A stretch of DNA of 64,000 nucleotides from contig JAPYXD010000308.1 of the NCBI GenBank assembly GCA_030998225.1, positions 2,366,001 to 2,430,000 on the forward strand, written 5' to 3'. A program made the translations under genes and the position numbers. Shown one piece after another: positions 9,917 to 21,432 of the stretch. The stretch is from Diplolepis rosae. Its lineage: Eukaryota > Arthropoda > Insecta > Hymenoptera > Diplolepididae. The notes beneath the pieces were generated by a model. The model searched no databases. It was not told where the DNA came from and saw only the letters and a program-made list of their open reading frames with translations. The number at the start of each line of letters is the position of its first letter. Position 1 is the first letter of the stretch.

Positions 9917-10800
9917 ATAATGTAGACTACTTTATTATTATTATTATTATTTAGTATAACTATTGATTTTGAATTTCAATTTGTATTTGTTGAAGAATTT
10001 ATGCTGTAGTTTTAACGCACTGTCGATTTTGGTCGCGATGTATGCAGGTACTCTAGGTTCTTAGCCTTGAATGCTATGATTTCAGTGATGCAAAGGGGGT
10101 CAGGTCAGACGTATTTAATATTCGCCTGAGTGAATTTTACACTTGTTATTTTAATAGTTGATCAAGAGCATTAACAAAAGTTATTTTCAGCGATATTAAA
10201 TTGGACAAGTTAGATTTAATGAAAATGCGTGAACAATTCTGGCAATTATAAAATTTGTTTATTGCTAACAAATAACAATATTGTTTATTGTTACAAAATT
10301 TTAGTGATGCAAGATTGGACAAACCAGACTCAAGCACAACACTTTGGACAATCTTATGCAATCACAAATATTCTGTCAATTGTTTAAAGTTAAAATGAAA
10401 GTTAAAAACAATACTTGACACACACTACGAACTTTTCCTTGCCCAAATGATCGAAATCACTGGTGACCGTTCAACGAATCTAAGAAGGACTTATACTCCC
10501 GAGTGCAGTCTTCGTTCTGTTTAAAACTTAGATAATAACTTATTTTATTTAAATAATTATTCCAAGAATGTTTTAATTTTGAAAATGTGGAATAATTTTT
10601 AATTAATTCCGACTATTTGAAATTCAACAAATTTAAATTTAGTTATTTCAATTTTTTTATTAATAATTTAGAAAATTTCTGAAATGTGAAGCTTAATAGT
10701 CATGTAACAATCTAAATTTTCCGAAATGATTGTACATATAATTTTGTCGCTTCAAATTATAAAATTGGAATTCATTATTAATTGTGACAACAATAGTGTC
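9917..10800 (-). other. Gypsy 5' leader
   Basis: This is AT-rich sequence between the primer-binding site and the first ORF, with an (ATT)n run at about 9935-9955. No open frame with family resemblance is visible. The length, about 880 bp, is long for a gypsy leader. Confidence 0.5.
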
Positions 10801-10819
10801 GATCCCACCGCTGCCGCCA
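10801..10819 (-). promoter_or_regulatory. Primer-binding site, tRNA-Leu type
   Basis: On the minus strand this reads TGGCGGCAGCGGTGGGATC. It matches the complement of the 3' end of a eukaryotic tRNA-Leu(AAG), recalled as CCCACCGCTGCCA plus CCA, with one mismatch in about 17 bases. It begins with TGG as expected for pairing with CCA, and lies 7 bp inside the proposed LTR end. Reverse transcription would start here. Confidence 0.65.
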
Positions 10820-10826
10820 AATCAGC

Positions 10827-11596
10827 TGTTACGTCCCGAGCTAAGGCGAGGGTAGGTTGGGAAAATTGGGAAAAGGGAGGAAAGTTTGCTAATTAAATCA
10901 GAGTGGTAAATTCTGATTATTTATATTTTTGTGGGATCGTGGTCACTAGTCAAACTTATGCGGCTCGAGTTGTTCACAATAATAACAAATTTGATTATAT
11001 TGCGGTGTTTTTATGCGTTTATGAGTTAATAATACAGGTTTTGAGATGCCTATATATGTAACTCACGCATTAAAAGTGTGCGTCTATATAAGTCAATAAT
11101 ACAGGTTTTGAGATGCCTATATATGTAACTTGTACGTTTTATGCTAATATACTAGGTTTTGAGATGCCTAGGTATACAACTCACGCACTACAATTGGCGT
11201 TATAGTTAATATAATAAGTTTTGAGATGCTTATATATATAACTTACGCTTTTTCCTTGCTTGAGAAGGCAAGAGAAAGAGTTTTGTCGTATATTTCTCGT
11301 TGTTGATAGCTGGATAACGACACAATCCTGGCAGGAGTTAAGTAGTGCTAGTCAAGTAGTACAGGAAGCGTATCAGACATTCCAACTTGCTTGCTAAACA
11401 CTTTTTAAGTTCGTTTTCTGTAGATTTAACTCTCAGAACTCGACTTAATACGACAATACACGTATTTAACGGCACTTATTAATTCACGACCACCGGACTT
11501 GCACCACTTAAGGACCAGGGATTTTATTTACCAAGTACCGAGGTATTCCTTGTGTAAGATACCGAATTACGAATATCGAAGGGTCAATTCGTGACA
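10827..11596 (-). repeat. Candidate 5' LTR of the gypsy element
   Basis: On the minus strand this 770-bp segment starts TGTCACG and ends CGTAACA, an imperfect inverted pair with the TG...CA ends required of an LTR, and it lies just outside the primer-binding site. The inner end is well supported by the primer-binding site. The outer end at 11596 is chosen only because of the inverted termini, because the other LTR is not in the window. It contains four tandem repeats. Confidence 0.5.
11025..11250. repeat. Four tandem repeats of about 60 bp within the LTR
   Basis: The phrase AGGTTTTGAGATGCCTATAT followed by ATGTAACTCACGC recurs four times (from about 11035, 11100, 11153 and 11217), with 55-65 bp spacing and increasing divergence in the last copy. 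Tandem repeats in the U3 part of an LTR are often enhancers; that role is inference here. Confidence 0.75.
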
Positions 11597-14080
11597 CCGA
11601 CAGTATGACTTGCGGACGGAGTGATTACCGACGTTAAGATCTTGAATACTGAACAGCTACTAGCGAAAAGACAACTTTCAGAGGTAAATCTGGGGTTTAT
11701 ATATTATTGATTATTCCTATAGTGGGAGAGTATTCATATTTTCGTGGATCGGCACGTACCTTGCTACTCGATGGGTCGGCACGCGTCTGGCAGCAGTGTC
11801 ATTGACCATACTTGCTAACAATCGCGTAAATGCATGAACTCGCGGCGCGTTCCCACACAGGTCATACTATCGGGATCAAAGTTCATTTACGCTCAATGTG
11901 GTACATCTTTCTCTCGTCTTTTCAGCTATGTTACTTAATATGTATATGTTGACAGGTCGGTGCAATTGTACTAAGATACAAATGCACTGACTCATCTATT
12001 ATTTTATACATTAGTTTTTAATGTTATTTCCTTAAAGTATTTATGTAATACATAATCTTCTAGTGTCTATATTTTGAAATATTATTTACGTTATCTTGCG
12101 AATCCCCAATAATGTGATTGATGTTAATGATTATCCATTATTGGTCCTTGCCGATTATTATGTACTAGTGTTTGATTATTATTATTATTATTAACTATTT
12201 AACGACAATAATGAAATTTATTGTTATTTATTTTCGTTAAATAATTATTAATGTTACTTATCTGATTTCCTACATTACCGACGGCAAGGCAGTGTTCTTG
12301 TTTTATGCAACTCGACTGCCTTGTCGATCTCAGATAATTTCTGACAGGTGTTTCCTACTATCAGTGTTGTAATGAGGAGACATGTATCAGTTATATCCCT
12401 GAGCGTTTACTGGGTTGCCTAGGCACAGGCGAAAGGAATTAAAATTTTAAAATATCAAAGGATCCATAAACTTATTGACAAAATCGACATGTTGGCCCTC
12501 GAAAGTTTCGAGCACATTTTCTTTTAATTGGTAATTCAGAACATTTTCTTTTTTAAGAGCTTTACAAACTTTGATTCTGGAGTATTAAATATTTTTAAAG
12601 CTTACTGTCCAATCATAACAATTTCAAAGCTTATATATAACTTATTGTAAATTATTAATGTATATACCTATATACTTGTAGTATAATGTAAACTCAAATG
12701 CATAATTTCTTTATAAAATAATTTTCTTGATCTAAAAGTTGGATTTTTTTTCTTTAAATTGAAAAATCTCAAATTTTGAGATTTTAAACGTACTTTTACT
12801 TTACTGTTTAAAACAAAAATTGAAGAAATTATGACCTATGGAAGAATTGTGTCTAAAATGGGCACATCAGTGTTAAACCACTTTATACTTTGTAGTCTTG
12901 TATAATTTCTATAAAATGAGTGTAATCAATAGTACTTTTACAATTATTCCACAATATTTAAGGATTAAAAGTGAAGTACGGAACACTTACCTACTAATCT
13001 TATTACGAAATATGTAAAATGGTATATTTCAATATTTTCTTTATTATCAGGGCATTTTTATTTTATAAATTTTAAGAAATAATGTAAAATATGAGTTGCA
13101 ATAGTTTTATGTTATATTAAGGTTAAAAGTGCAATAAAATATTTATTTATATAAAAATCATTCTTGTCAAAATTACAAAGATGGTTTCACAATAGTATAT
13201 TGTGATACAAGTGGAGAAACAGAGACATTGTAGAATGCAATCTTTTGAGTACGAGGCGACGGCGAGTGATGAAAACATTGTATTCTGCAATGTCCCTACT
13301 TCCCCACGCGTATCACATACTATTTTTCATGACAAGTGCATGGAAAGCTGCACTCTGCATGCAAATAGTGGGCGAAATGGGTATTTGTTATTTTTTTTTA
13401 TTATATCACCGACAAGACTGTAGGATTCCCAAAATGTATGTGCATAGCTTGGTCGAACAGTTGAAACGCTGACAAGCGATTTTAGTTACCCGAGTCCAAA
13501 TCTAAACCAATGTTCCATCTTTTGCTGCTAAAAGTCAGGTTTAAAGCAGCGTCAAACTCATTGTAACTTTTCCCTCTGAAAAACTTCTCAAACGTGGACA
13601 AATTGCCCTTTTTAGCATAGATAGACTTAAACAAGGTGCCAGTTAAAAACCTACTTTACTGCTGAATCGTGGCCTTTTAAATTATTTGACTGGTGTAAAT
13701 AAATAAATATTTTTTATTATTACTTTCTGTTGTTTTTCGAATTCATTTGAGTATCGTAAAATTATAATAATATCTCTTATAACAACCTGTATTAATATGA
13801 ATTTTGATGATGAAGCCTATGTAGCGATTCCCATAAATGATAAAGAACGAGAAAGACGCTTATCATAATCGGTGCATTTATCAATCGCGATAATAAAATG
13901 ACTATAAGTACAAGCCACATTTACGAAGTTAATCGCATTCACTAATCGAATAAAACAAGAAAAATTAAACGACATACATGAAGAAAAGTATTATTTATAT
14001 TATAATTACTGCATGATTACCACTATCGATGATTAATATAAATTATATATATATATATAATTTATTGATTTAATAATATA
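11597..14080. other. AT-rich spacer with no recognised gene
   Basis: No ORF resembles a known family. Visible small structures are an (ATT)n run near 12175, a bulged hairpin formed by GGCAAGGCAGT near 12287 and ACTGCCTTG near 12315, and a hairpin pairing GACATTGTAGAATGCAAT (about 13225) with ATTGTATTCTGCAATGTC (about 13277). The section 11597-12430 is less AT-rich than the rest and may be further retroelement debris. Confidence 0.5.
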
Positions 14081-14599
14081 CACTGAAAGGAATTTATCCT
14101 AAATACAGACAATTTTCTGTGTATATTAGCAAAAGAGTTTGGCTGACTCAGATACAGCGAAACTGTATGGGTGTTTCATAAAAATAGTTATAATTGAAGG
14201 GATATTAGTGCGCCAATAATATATTTTCAATACACACATTCAAACTAATATGGCTGCGATCGATGAAACATGGTTATGGTTCCTTTAGCCAAACTCTGTT
14301 TTGGAAAATTAGCTCAACTTCAAACAGAGACTTGTCTGCTAGTGATGCGTAGTAGTTTCAGAGGCTAGGGATAAGTAAACTATTATATCAGTGGTTGATT
14401 TTAAGATTTTAAAACTGTATCAAATAACTAAATTTATAGATTTATATATGAATTATTATTAAGTGTGCAAATTTTCTTTCGTTGTTTTTGGATAGATGGC
14501 TGCAGCGGTAATCGCTAGTCGAAATCGACAAATTGAAACTGTCACACAGTAAGCGGTAAATTTGTACACCTTATATAAAATTTATAAATCTAAAAAAAA
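14081..14599 (+). mobile_element. CACTA-like MITE, left half (split by LINE)
   Basis: This starts CACTGAAAGGAAT after a TA and matches the left half of the uninterrupted copy at 39110-39797. Its right half lies at 21646-22008, ending CCTTCAGTG before another TA. The LINE is inserted between them. This copy carries about 180 bp (about 14400-14580) that the copy at 39 kb lacks. Confidence 0.75.
14586..14599. repeat. LINE target-site duplication, left
   Basis: AAATCTAAAAAAAA here is repeated at 21646-21658, immediately after the LINE poly-A tail. In the uninterrupted MITE copy the same place reads AAATCTAAAAC once. Confidence 0.65.
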
Positions 14600-15240
14600 T
14601 CCTCTTGGACTGGTACCTTGACGGAGTCCTTCTCATGGCTATGACAAAAAAGGATGGGTGGGGAGGCTTAGCAGATGGTCTTCGGGTTATGGAGATTGTG
14701 GTGTTCCGATGAATCGGTGAACAAATGCAGAGGGCTCCATAGACGGGCATTTTCCCATTGCGTGAAGGGTGCCCCATAAACGGGTCTATCCCAGGTTGAA
14801 AGCGGGGGACGCTATAGACGCGTCTATCCCCATGCATGGAGAAGGACGCATGCCCAGGTAGCGGCGCTAAGAATAGATCTGCGAGTGCCTGCAAGGAATG
14901 AGTGAACTGATATGACTATGATATGACTATGATATGTGTCCTTTGAATTTGAGAGGAGAACCTATTGACGGGCTCTCTCTTGAACGTGGCGCAAAACGAA
15001 TTGGTGTATGGAATCTCCTGGGGGGCACTGCAAGGCCTCCGCAGTCTGTGACAGAAAACAGTCCAAACGATCGTTTCCGTATGGCATCCCACTGGAAGTG
15101 CTTCGTCATCGAGTAGTGTCTTCCCGGTCCACCAGGAGGCGAGGTTGATGTGAGCCTAGCTCTACCAAGGATAGTGTGCCATGCGGGATCAGGAGTCAGC
15201 CCCTTCGGGACCTTGATCAGATAGTGAGTATTGAACACAG
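14600..15240 (+). other. LINE 5' region
   Basis: This GC-richer stretch between the target duplication and the first recognisable ORF1 codons includes short tandem ATATGACTATG repeats near 14910. Its open frames do not resemble a known protein. It is probably LINE 5' untranslated sequence and eroded ORF1 start. Confidence 0.45.
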
Positions 15241-15797
15241 GTGTCGGAGCCTGTGTTGCTTCGAGCGAGTCCGGACTGTCCGCGCATTCCGGGACCGGTT
15301 AAGCGGAAGTTGGGCCTCAGGAAACTGGAATATGACTTCCGTCCGAGGGTACATCCGTTCCCAATTATTCCGACCCTCTCCTATACGCACGATACGCTGG
15401 TCAAAAGATTTATGGATTTGTTTTGTAAAACGGCGGGGAAAGTGAACTTGGGTGCTCCTCCAGGAGCTGAGAGATGGTCTTTGGTCTCGAAGAAGACCCT
15501 CGAAGTTAGGGACCTCGACGAGACCGTCACAAGGGATAAGGTTGTTGCCACGCTCTGCATCACGCTGCGCAAGCCAGATCTTGTGGACCAGTGCAGGCTG
15601 TACAAGCGCTTCAGTGGTGTGCAGACTGCGGTGGTCCGTTTAACCGAGGCGGACACTTAGAGCTTGCTCGGGCTCGGTAACCTGAGGGTGGGGTGGGTGA
15701 ACTGCCGAATCCGCGAACATGGCGAGGTAGCCCGGTGCTTCAGGTGCCAGGGATTTGGCCCTGTCGCGCGGCTGCGCGCTTCCAGGCAGGAAGGATG
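15241..15797 (+). pseudogene. R1-clade LINE ORF1 (Gag-like) fragment
   Basis: The frame contains LEVRDLDETVTRDKVVATL, RKPDLVDQCRLYKRF and VQTAVVRL, then after an in-frame TAG at 15658 continues through GNLRVGWVNCRIREH and the first zinc-knuckle residues CFRCQGFG. This is the usual C-terminal half of ORF1 in R1-like LINEs, which binds element RNA. The N-terminal half is missing. The frame is cut by T2 at 15798; the next knuckle (ACWRCGCG) resumes at 20138 in another frame, followed by a deletion into ORF2. Confidence 0.8.
15790..15797. repeat. T2 target-site duplication, left (GAAGGATG)
   Basis: GAAGGATG occurs here and again at 20138-20145, exactly abutting the CAGTG and CACTG ends of T2. 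A perfect 8-bp duplication is the hAT signature. Confidence 0.92.
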
Positions 15798-17168
15798 CAG
15801 TGTGCCCAGATCGGACACGCCAACCATTCGCACACAATTACAGGCTACGTGCGTGAGAATAAAGTAGGAGCTGCAAGTTTGGTTGCGCGCGCAACCAACT
15901 TCTCCTATTCTGAATTCGAAAACTCGGAGATGCCCGAAAATCTTCGGGAAACTTCGGCTCTCTACTTATTTCGTCTATATATAGCATATACGAAATAAAG
16001 TAAAAGCAAGCGTTCCCTAAATTTCTGAGTTTCTGCGATTTCTTCGATTCGATGTCTCATGCATCTCGTCGTCTGCTCGCCTGGCGACTTCTGTTTACAA
16101 AATTTGACAGCTAACAAATTTTGTTAAAACTCTTAAATAATGTTGATGACGTGACATCAATTTTATGAATTTCAGGAAATGTTAAATAATTCTTTCGAGT
16201 GTGTGATCTGCAAGGACTATTTATTCGATACTACATTTGTTTGTAGAATTTAAATGCAGAATTTGAGGTTAGGTTCATAACCTGTTGTATTCAAGTAGTT
16301 TTATTTTTTAACTTTCTTTGATTTCACTCAATTGATTTTGAATATTGTAAATTCAGAATGTTAATTAATAGTATTTTTATATAAATTTTTAAAATAATAA
16401 TCATTTTTAATTAATAAATTCTGTCATAATTACCTTCCTTGTAATTCTATTTTCTGAGAATATAAAACTAAACTAAATAATTACTTACAGGAAATAATTC
16501 TTTAATATTCTTTCTTACCTATATCTTAGGTAATAAAGTACATCTATAAAGGGAAAAATTGTTACTGTCAATATTTTTGGTCGAAATGAGAAATTGAAAT
16601 TTTGAGTTTAGAATTTAAATCCAATACTCTTACAGTCTTGCAAATGAAAATTAAATTACAGATATTAAAATTTCACAAAAGTACAATATCAATCAGATAA
16701 ATTAATGATACAATATATGATCTGAAAATAAAAGAGTTTTAAAATCGTTTGAACTCAAATTTTTTTTAATTTTCAAAGGCTTTTTTAAGACTATAACTTC
16801 TTTTTAAAAGTGATTAATTAAAAGCTTACAAGAAAATTATAAGTATGGACAAATTAAAAATAATGAGGTATTGAAAATTGCTCATTTAGCAATATTTCCA
16901 ATTTCAAATTGAATAAGTTGGGAATATTTAATTAAAAAGATCTACAAATAATTATAATGGCTTCTCTTTACAAAATATTTTATTTTAAACAATTCCAATT
17001 GTAAAATTTTCTCGATTTTTAAGCGTTTTTAAACTAAATTTATATAATTTAAAGTAATTTTATTTATTTATCGAAAAAATTGAAATGGTCTTCGGACTTT
17101 AAAAAACTAGACAATTTATTCATGAAAATCATTTCAAATTGCAATTAATGAAATATTTGAAATGAAAC
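15798..17168 (+). repeat. T2 left terminal inverted repeat
   Basis: This pairs with about 18824-20137 over its whole length with scattered substitutions and small indels. It contains the strong small hairpin CCCGAAAATCTTCGGG near 15933 and a GC-rich, self-complementary GGTTGCGCGCGCAACC near 15880. Confidence 0.88.
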
Positions 17169-17379
17169 ACTTATAAGCTGAATAATAAAAAATTGCATAA
17201 TTTTAGAGTTAATATATAATATAAATATATAAATATTTATTTATTAATTTATTGTATATATATTAAATATATATTCATTGATTTTATTGATGAATATATA
17301 TATACATTATTATTGAAATGAGGGAAAACATAGATTTTTATTTTTTTAAGAAAACAATTTTTACTTTCATACGATGTTG

Positions 17380-17535
17380 TTGTTCATAATAATTGGCTTT
17401 AGGGTCTAGAAATGATAACTCAGGAATTCATATACTTTCAAACGTTTCATCTCTAATCGGAGTCCTGATTAGTGATCATTATTTCTAAAATATCAAAACT
17501 TTGAATAAATATCCTATCTTGGAATAAACTCGGAG
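17380..17535 (-). repeat. Repeat X inside T2
   Basis: The reverse complement of this segment matches 39022-39109 joined to 39798-39885, where it is split by the CACTA-like MITE. Recognisable pieces are TTATCATTTCTRGACCCTAA and AATAATGATCACT. It shows the undisturbed target for that MITE. Confidence 0.7.
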
Positions 17536-18368
17536 ATGCCCGAAAATCTTCGGGAAACTTCGGCTCTCTCCTTATTTCGTTTATATATAGCATATACGAA
17601 ATAAAGTAAAAGCAAGCGTTCCCTAACTTTCTGAGTTTCTGCGGTTTCTTCGATTGGATGTCTCGTGCATCTCGTCGTCTGCTCGCCCGGCGACTTCTGT
17701 TTACAAAATTTGACGGCTAACAAATTTTGTTAAAACTCTTAAATAATGTTGATGACGTGACATCAATTTTATGAATTTCAGGAAATGCTAAATAATTCTT
17801 TCGAGTGTGTGATCTGCAAGGACTATTTATTCGATACTATATTTTTTTGTAGAATTTGAATGCAGAATTTGAGGTTAGGTTCATAACCTGTTGTATTCAA
17901 GTAGTTTTATTTTTTAACTTTCTTTGATTTCACTCAATTGATTTTGAATATTGTAAATTCAGAATGTTAATTAATAGTATTTTTATATAAATTTTTAAAA
18001 TAATTATCATTTTTAATTAATAAATTCTGTTATAATTACCTTTCTTGTAATTCTATTTTCTGAGAATATAAAACTAAACTAAATAATTACTTACAGGAAA
18101 TAATTCTTTAATATTTTTTCTTACCTATATCTTAGATAATAAAGTACATCTATAAAGGGAAAAATTGTTACCGTCAATATTTTTGGTCGAAATGAGAAAT
18201 TGAAATTTTGAGTTTAGAATTTAAATCCAATACTCTTACAGTCTTGCAAATGAAAATTAAATTACAGATATTAAAATTTCACAAAATTTTTTAATTTTCA
18301 AAGGCATTTTTAAGGCTATAAGTGCTTTTCAAAAATGATTAATTAAAAGCTTACAATAAAATCATAAT
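17523..18368 (+). repeat. Partial direct duplication of the T2 left arm
   Basis: This repeats about 15921-16840 in the same orientation with few differences, starting at CTCGGAGATGCCCGAAAATC. A block of about 90 bp after AATTTCACAAAA is missing relative to the left arm. It shows that T2 grew by an internal duplication. Confidence 0.85.
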
Positions 18369-18371
18369 ATT

Positions 18372-18629
18372 TAAAGAAAAAATTTGTTTAAATGAAATAA
18401 TATTTGTTTAATTCAAACAAAGTATCTTTCAACGAAATAAATATTTGTTTGAATAAAATAAATTTCTGCCTTTAATCAAACCATGTATATCTTTGACCAT
18501 ATATCATTGAATTAATTTCTTTGTTTTGAGGAAAAATTAATTTTATTCAAACAAATATTTATTTCGTTTAAAGATATTTTGTTTGAATTAAACAAATCTT
18601 ATTTCATTTAAACAAATTATTTCTTTAAA
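18372..18629. repeat. Hairpin within T2, arms of about 95 bp
   Basis: Bases 18372-18466 pair with 18536-18629 almost completely; the intervening loop is about 70 bp. The arms are rich in ATTTGTTT and AAACAAAT. It may be a small palindromic MITE inserted in T2 or an intrinsic fold. Confidence 0.75.
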
Positions 18630-18823
18630 TCAAAGAAAGTCGTCCAAACAAATCTTTTTCTTTCATTCAATCAAATCTTTTTTCTGAGTGCACTTATTTT
18701 GTTTTAGAGAGGGAAATAATGCGTACTTACTAAAGGTGATCCTGATTTATGTAAGAATTCCCAGTAAAATTGGTAGAAAAGGAAATTCTAACAATATCCT
18801 CAAAAGAAGGCACAAAAAATAAT

Positions 18824-20137
18824 TGTTTCATTTGAAATATTTCATTAATTGCAATTTGATATATATAAATATATATATATATATATAAATAAAATTACTT
18901 TGAATTATATAGATTTAGTTTAAAAACGCTTTAAAATCGAGGATATTTTACAATTGGAATGGTTTGCACTTAAAAGGTTTGTAAAGAGGAACCATTATAA
19001 TTATTTGTAGATCTTTTTATTTAAATATTCCCAACTTATTCAATTTAAAATTGGAAAGATTATTAATTAAGCAATTTTTAATACCTCATTATCTTTTAAT
19101 CTGTCCACTTGTGATTTTATTGTAAGCTTTTAATTAATCATTTTTGAAAAGCACTTATAGCCTTTGAAAATTAAAAAATTTTTGAGTTCAACCGACTTTA
19201 AAACTCTTTCATGTTTAGATCATTGTATCATTAATTTACTGATTTATATTATACTGTTGTGAAATTTTAATATCTGTAATTTAATTTTCATTTGCAAGAC
19301 TGTAAGAGTATTGGATTTAAATTCTAAACTCAAAATTTCAATTTCTCATTTCGGCCAAAAATATTGACAGTAACAATTTTTCCCTTTATAGATGTACCTT
19401 ATTACCTAAGATATAGGTAAGAAAGAATATTAAAGAATTATTTCCTGTAAGTAATTATTTAGTTTAGTTTTATATTCTCAGAAAATAGAATTACAAGAAA
19501 GGTAATTATGACAGAATTTATTAATTAAAAATGATTATTATTTTAAAAATTTATATAAAAATACTATTAATTAACATTCTGAATTTACAATATTCAAAAT
19601 CAATTGAGTGAAATCAAAGAAAGTTAAAAAATAAAACTACTTGAATACAACAGGTTATGAACCTAACCTCAAATTCTGCATTTAAATTCTACAAACAAAT
19701 ATAGTATCGAATAAATAGTCCTTGCAGATCACACACTCGAAAGAATTATTTAGCATTTCCTGAAATTCATAAAATTGATGTCACGTCATCAACATTATTT
19801 AAGAGTTTTAACAAAATTTGTTCGCTGTCAAATTTTGTAAACAGAAGTCGCCGGGCGAGCAGACGACGAGATGCATGAGACATCGAATCGATGAAATCGC
19901 AGAAACTCAGAAATTTAGGGAACGCTTGCTTTTACTTTATTTCGTATATGCTATATATAGACAAAATAAGTAGAGAGCCGAAGTTTCCCGAAGATTTTCG
20001 GGCATCTCCGAGTTTTCGAATTCAGAAGAGGAGAAGTTGGTTGCGCGCGCAACCAAACTTACAGCTCCTACTTTATTCTCACGCACGTAGCCTGTAATTG
20101 TGTGCGAATGGTTGGCGTGTCCGATCTGGGCACACTG
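18824..20137 (-). repeat. T2 right terminal inverted repeat
   Basis: This is the inverted copy of 15798 to about 17168, ending GGGCACACTG against the duplicated GAAGGATG. Short (TA)n runs mark its inner end. Confidence 0.88.
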
Positions 20138-20145
20138 GAAGGATG
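20138..20145. repeat. T2 target-site duplication, right (GAAGGATG)
   Basis: This is identical to 15790-15797 and directly adjoins the T2 end. Confidence 0.92.
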
Positions 20146-20512
20146 CCTGCTGGAGGTGCGGGTGTGGGTCGCCGACGCGGGGTTCGTTTGTGTGGAGGTG
20201 GCGGGTGTACGTGTGTACAGCTGCTACTTTTCTCCCAACGATCCTTTCGAGATCTTCGAGACCCAGATTCTCCTCCTTGAGGAAAGCCTCAGAGAGGCTA
20301 GTGGGCGGTCCCTTATCGCGGGTGACTTTAATAGTAAGTCTCCCGAGTGGGGAGAAGCCCGTCTGGACAGGAGGGGAATCATGGTCGGTGAGATGGTCGC
20401 TAGAAATGACCTGATTGTATTAAATCGGTGCATGGATTTTACGGTCAGACGAGGAGCGGAGGGGTCGATTATCGACCTCACGATTTCTGCGCCCCGTTCG
20501 CCTCAAGGATAA
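20138..20512 (+). pseudogene. R1-clade LINE: zinc-knuckle remnant and ORF2 endonuclease fragment
   Basis: In one frame the first codons continue the ORF1 knuckle as ACWRCGCGSP. In another the segment reads as an apurinic-type LINE endonuclease: VYSCYFSPNDPFEIFE, then AGDFNSKSPEWGEARLDRRG with the GDFN active-site motif, RNDLIVLNR and GSIIDLTI with the conserved D. The endonuclease nicks target DNA to prime reverse transcription. The N-terminal endonuclease segment is absent through a deletion fusing ORF1 to ORF2, and the frame ends at 20512 before the SDH motif. Confidence 0.8.
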
Positions 20513-21432
20513 GCGACAGGTGTGCCTCGAGGTATTAACCTTGAGTGACCACCGGTGCATTGAGTTCAGCATCTAGAAACGGAGTCACCCAGTGAATGCA
20601 GGAAGGGGAGGCAAGTTGAGGAGCCCAACCTGATACATAAAACGACTCAGCCAAGACAAGCTACACGAACACCTCGAAGAAACCAGGCTCATAGACCAGC
20701 TTGGTTGGGCATGGTCTGCTGGCTCGTTGGAGAATACTGTGGGCTTAAGGCAAATACAGCGCCGGGGATCGATGGGATGGTGGAAGTTCCGGGCGAACGG
20801 ATGATGGAAAAGTCGTACGAGACTTTATGCTGGAACCAACTGCCCGTGAAGTTTAAAGCCGAAAGGCGGTTCCATGGGCCGTGTATTGGTTCGAGAGAGG
20901 GGGTTTTTGGTTTCAACAGGTATGCCTAGACCCGTTTTAGGAGAGTCCTGTACAACGTCTATAAAAGATTTCTTCATTTTTCCTCCTCACCAAAAAAAAG
21001 AAAAAAAAAGAAAAAGCGCTTGAAGAAAAGAGACGATGAGTCGTGTCGCTACTGCGGATCCCTTGTGGAAAATTCAGAGAACACACTCTTTGTCTGTGCC
21101 AGGTAGGGCGCAGAAAGGAAGACTGTTGGTCGGGCAGTGGGCGCACAACTCGCTCCTGACACGATAGTCTCTCTCATGCTCCTGTCTGAACAGATATGGA
21201 TGCTTATCGAGTCATTTGTCACCTTGGTGATGAAGATGAGTGAGCTCGATGGGCGTGCAGAGCGCGGAAAAAACGAGGGCCAGGAGAAATCGCATCGGGG
21301 CCTGCACCGCGGTCCCGCGTCTTGGGCGGACTCGGCTGTCCGCGCCGATCGGGGGAGAAATGTTTTTATTCCTCCCCTGGTTGGCGCGGCTAGTCGGCCT
21401 GCCTAACGGACGTGTGTCCGCTGGTGGCAGTC
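20513..21432 (+). pseudogene. R1-clade LINE ORF2: RT scrap, 3' UTR copy and C-terminal zinc-finger region
   Basis: Only short pieces remain. LKANTAPGIDGM near 20750 is the conserved entry of a LINE reverse transcriptase. The sequence then falls straight into 3' untranslated sequence with an A/G-rich tail at about 20990-21015. From 21030 a second fragment reads CRYCGSLVENSENTLFVC, a C-terminal CCHC-type finger with N where H is expected, followed by VSLMLLSEQIWMLIESFV, the usual R1-type C-terminus, broken by a stop at about 21105. No functional enzyme is possible. Confidence 0.7.
20783..21000 (+). repeat. LINE 3' UTR, first copy
   Basis: This matches 21433-21640 (for example GGTATGCCTAGACCC, AGGAGAGTCCTGTACAACGT and TTTTTCCTCCTCAC) and ends in an A-rich tail. 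Two 3' ends in series indicate two LINE copies joined or nested. Confidence 0.8.

Larger units (their letters stand above)
3506..11596 (-). mobile_element. Ty3/gypsy LTR retrotransposon, 3' end cut off
   Basis: On the minus strand the order is 5' LTR, primer-binding site, leader, protease-like ORF, Gag, aspartic protease, reverse transcriptase, RNase H, acidic ORF, and integrase. RNase H before integrase is the Ty3/gypsy order. Gag to integrase lie in one ancestral frame, separated by TAA codons at 8858, 8171, 6394 and 5269 and disturbed by two apparent single-base losses in the reverse transcriptase. There is no 3' LTR: the element stops 110 bp past the integrase stop, where T1 copy A begins. 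The missing LTR is probably beyond copy A, outside the window. The copy is decayed but fairly young, as most domains remain open. Confidence 0.9.
15798..20137. mobile_element. T2, non-autonomous hAT-type transposon with arms of about 1.3 kb
   Basis: This 4,340-bp element starts CAGTGTGCCCAGATCGGACA and ends with its complement, between perfect copies of GAAGGATG. The left arm (15798 to about 17168) is the inverted copy of the right arm (about 18824 to 20137). The middle holds an AT-rich segment, a second partial direct copy of the left arm, and a hairpin. No ORF resembles a transposase, so it would depend on one supplied elsewhere. The first 13 bases match the T1 terminus at 11 positions. It sits inside the zinc-knuckle region of LINE ORF1 and so is younger than that LINE. 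Confidence 0.88.

Noticed and set aside
11025..11250. CRISPR-like array at the 60-bp repeats
   Set aside because: The repeats are diverged, contiguous with similar spacers, lie in a eukaryotic LTR and have no cas genes nearby.
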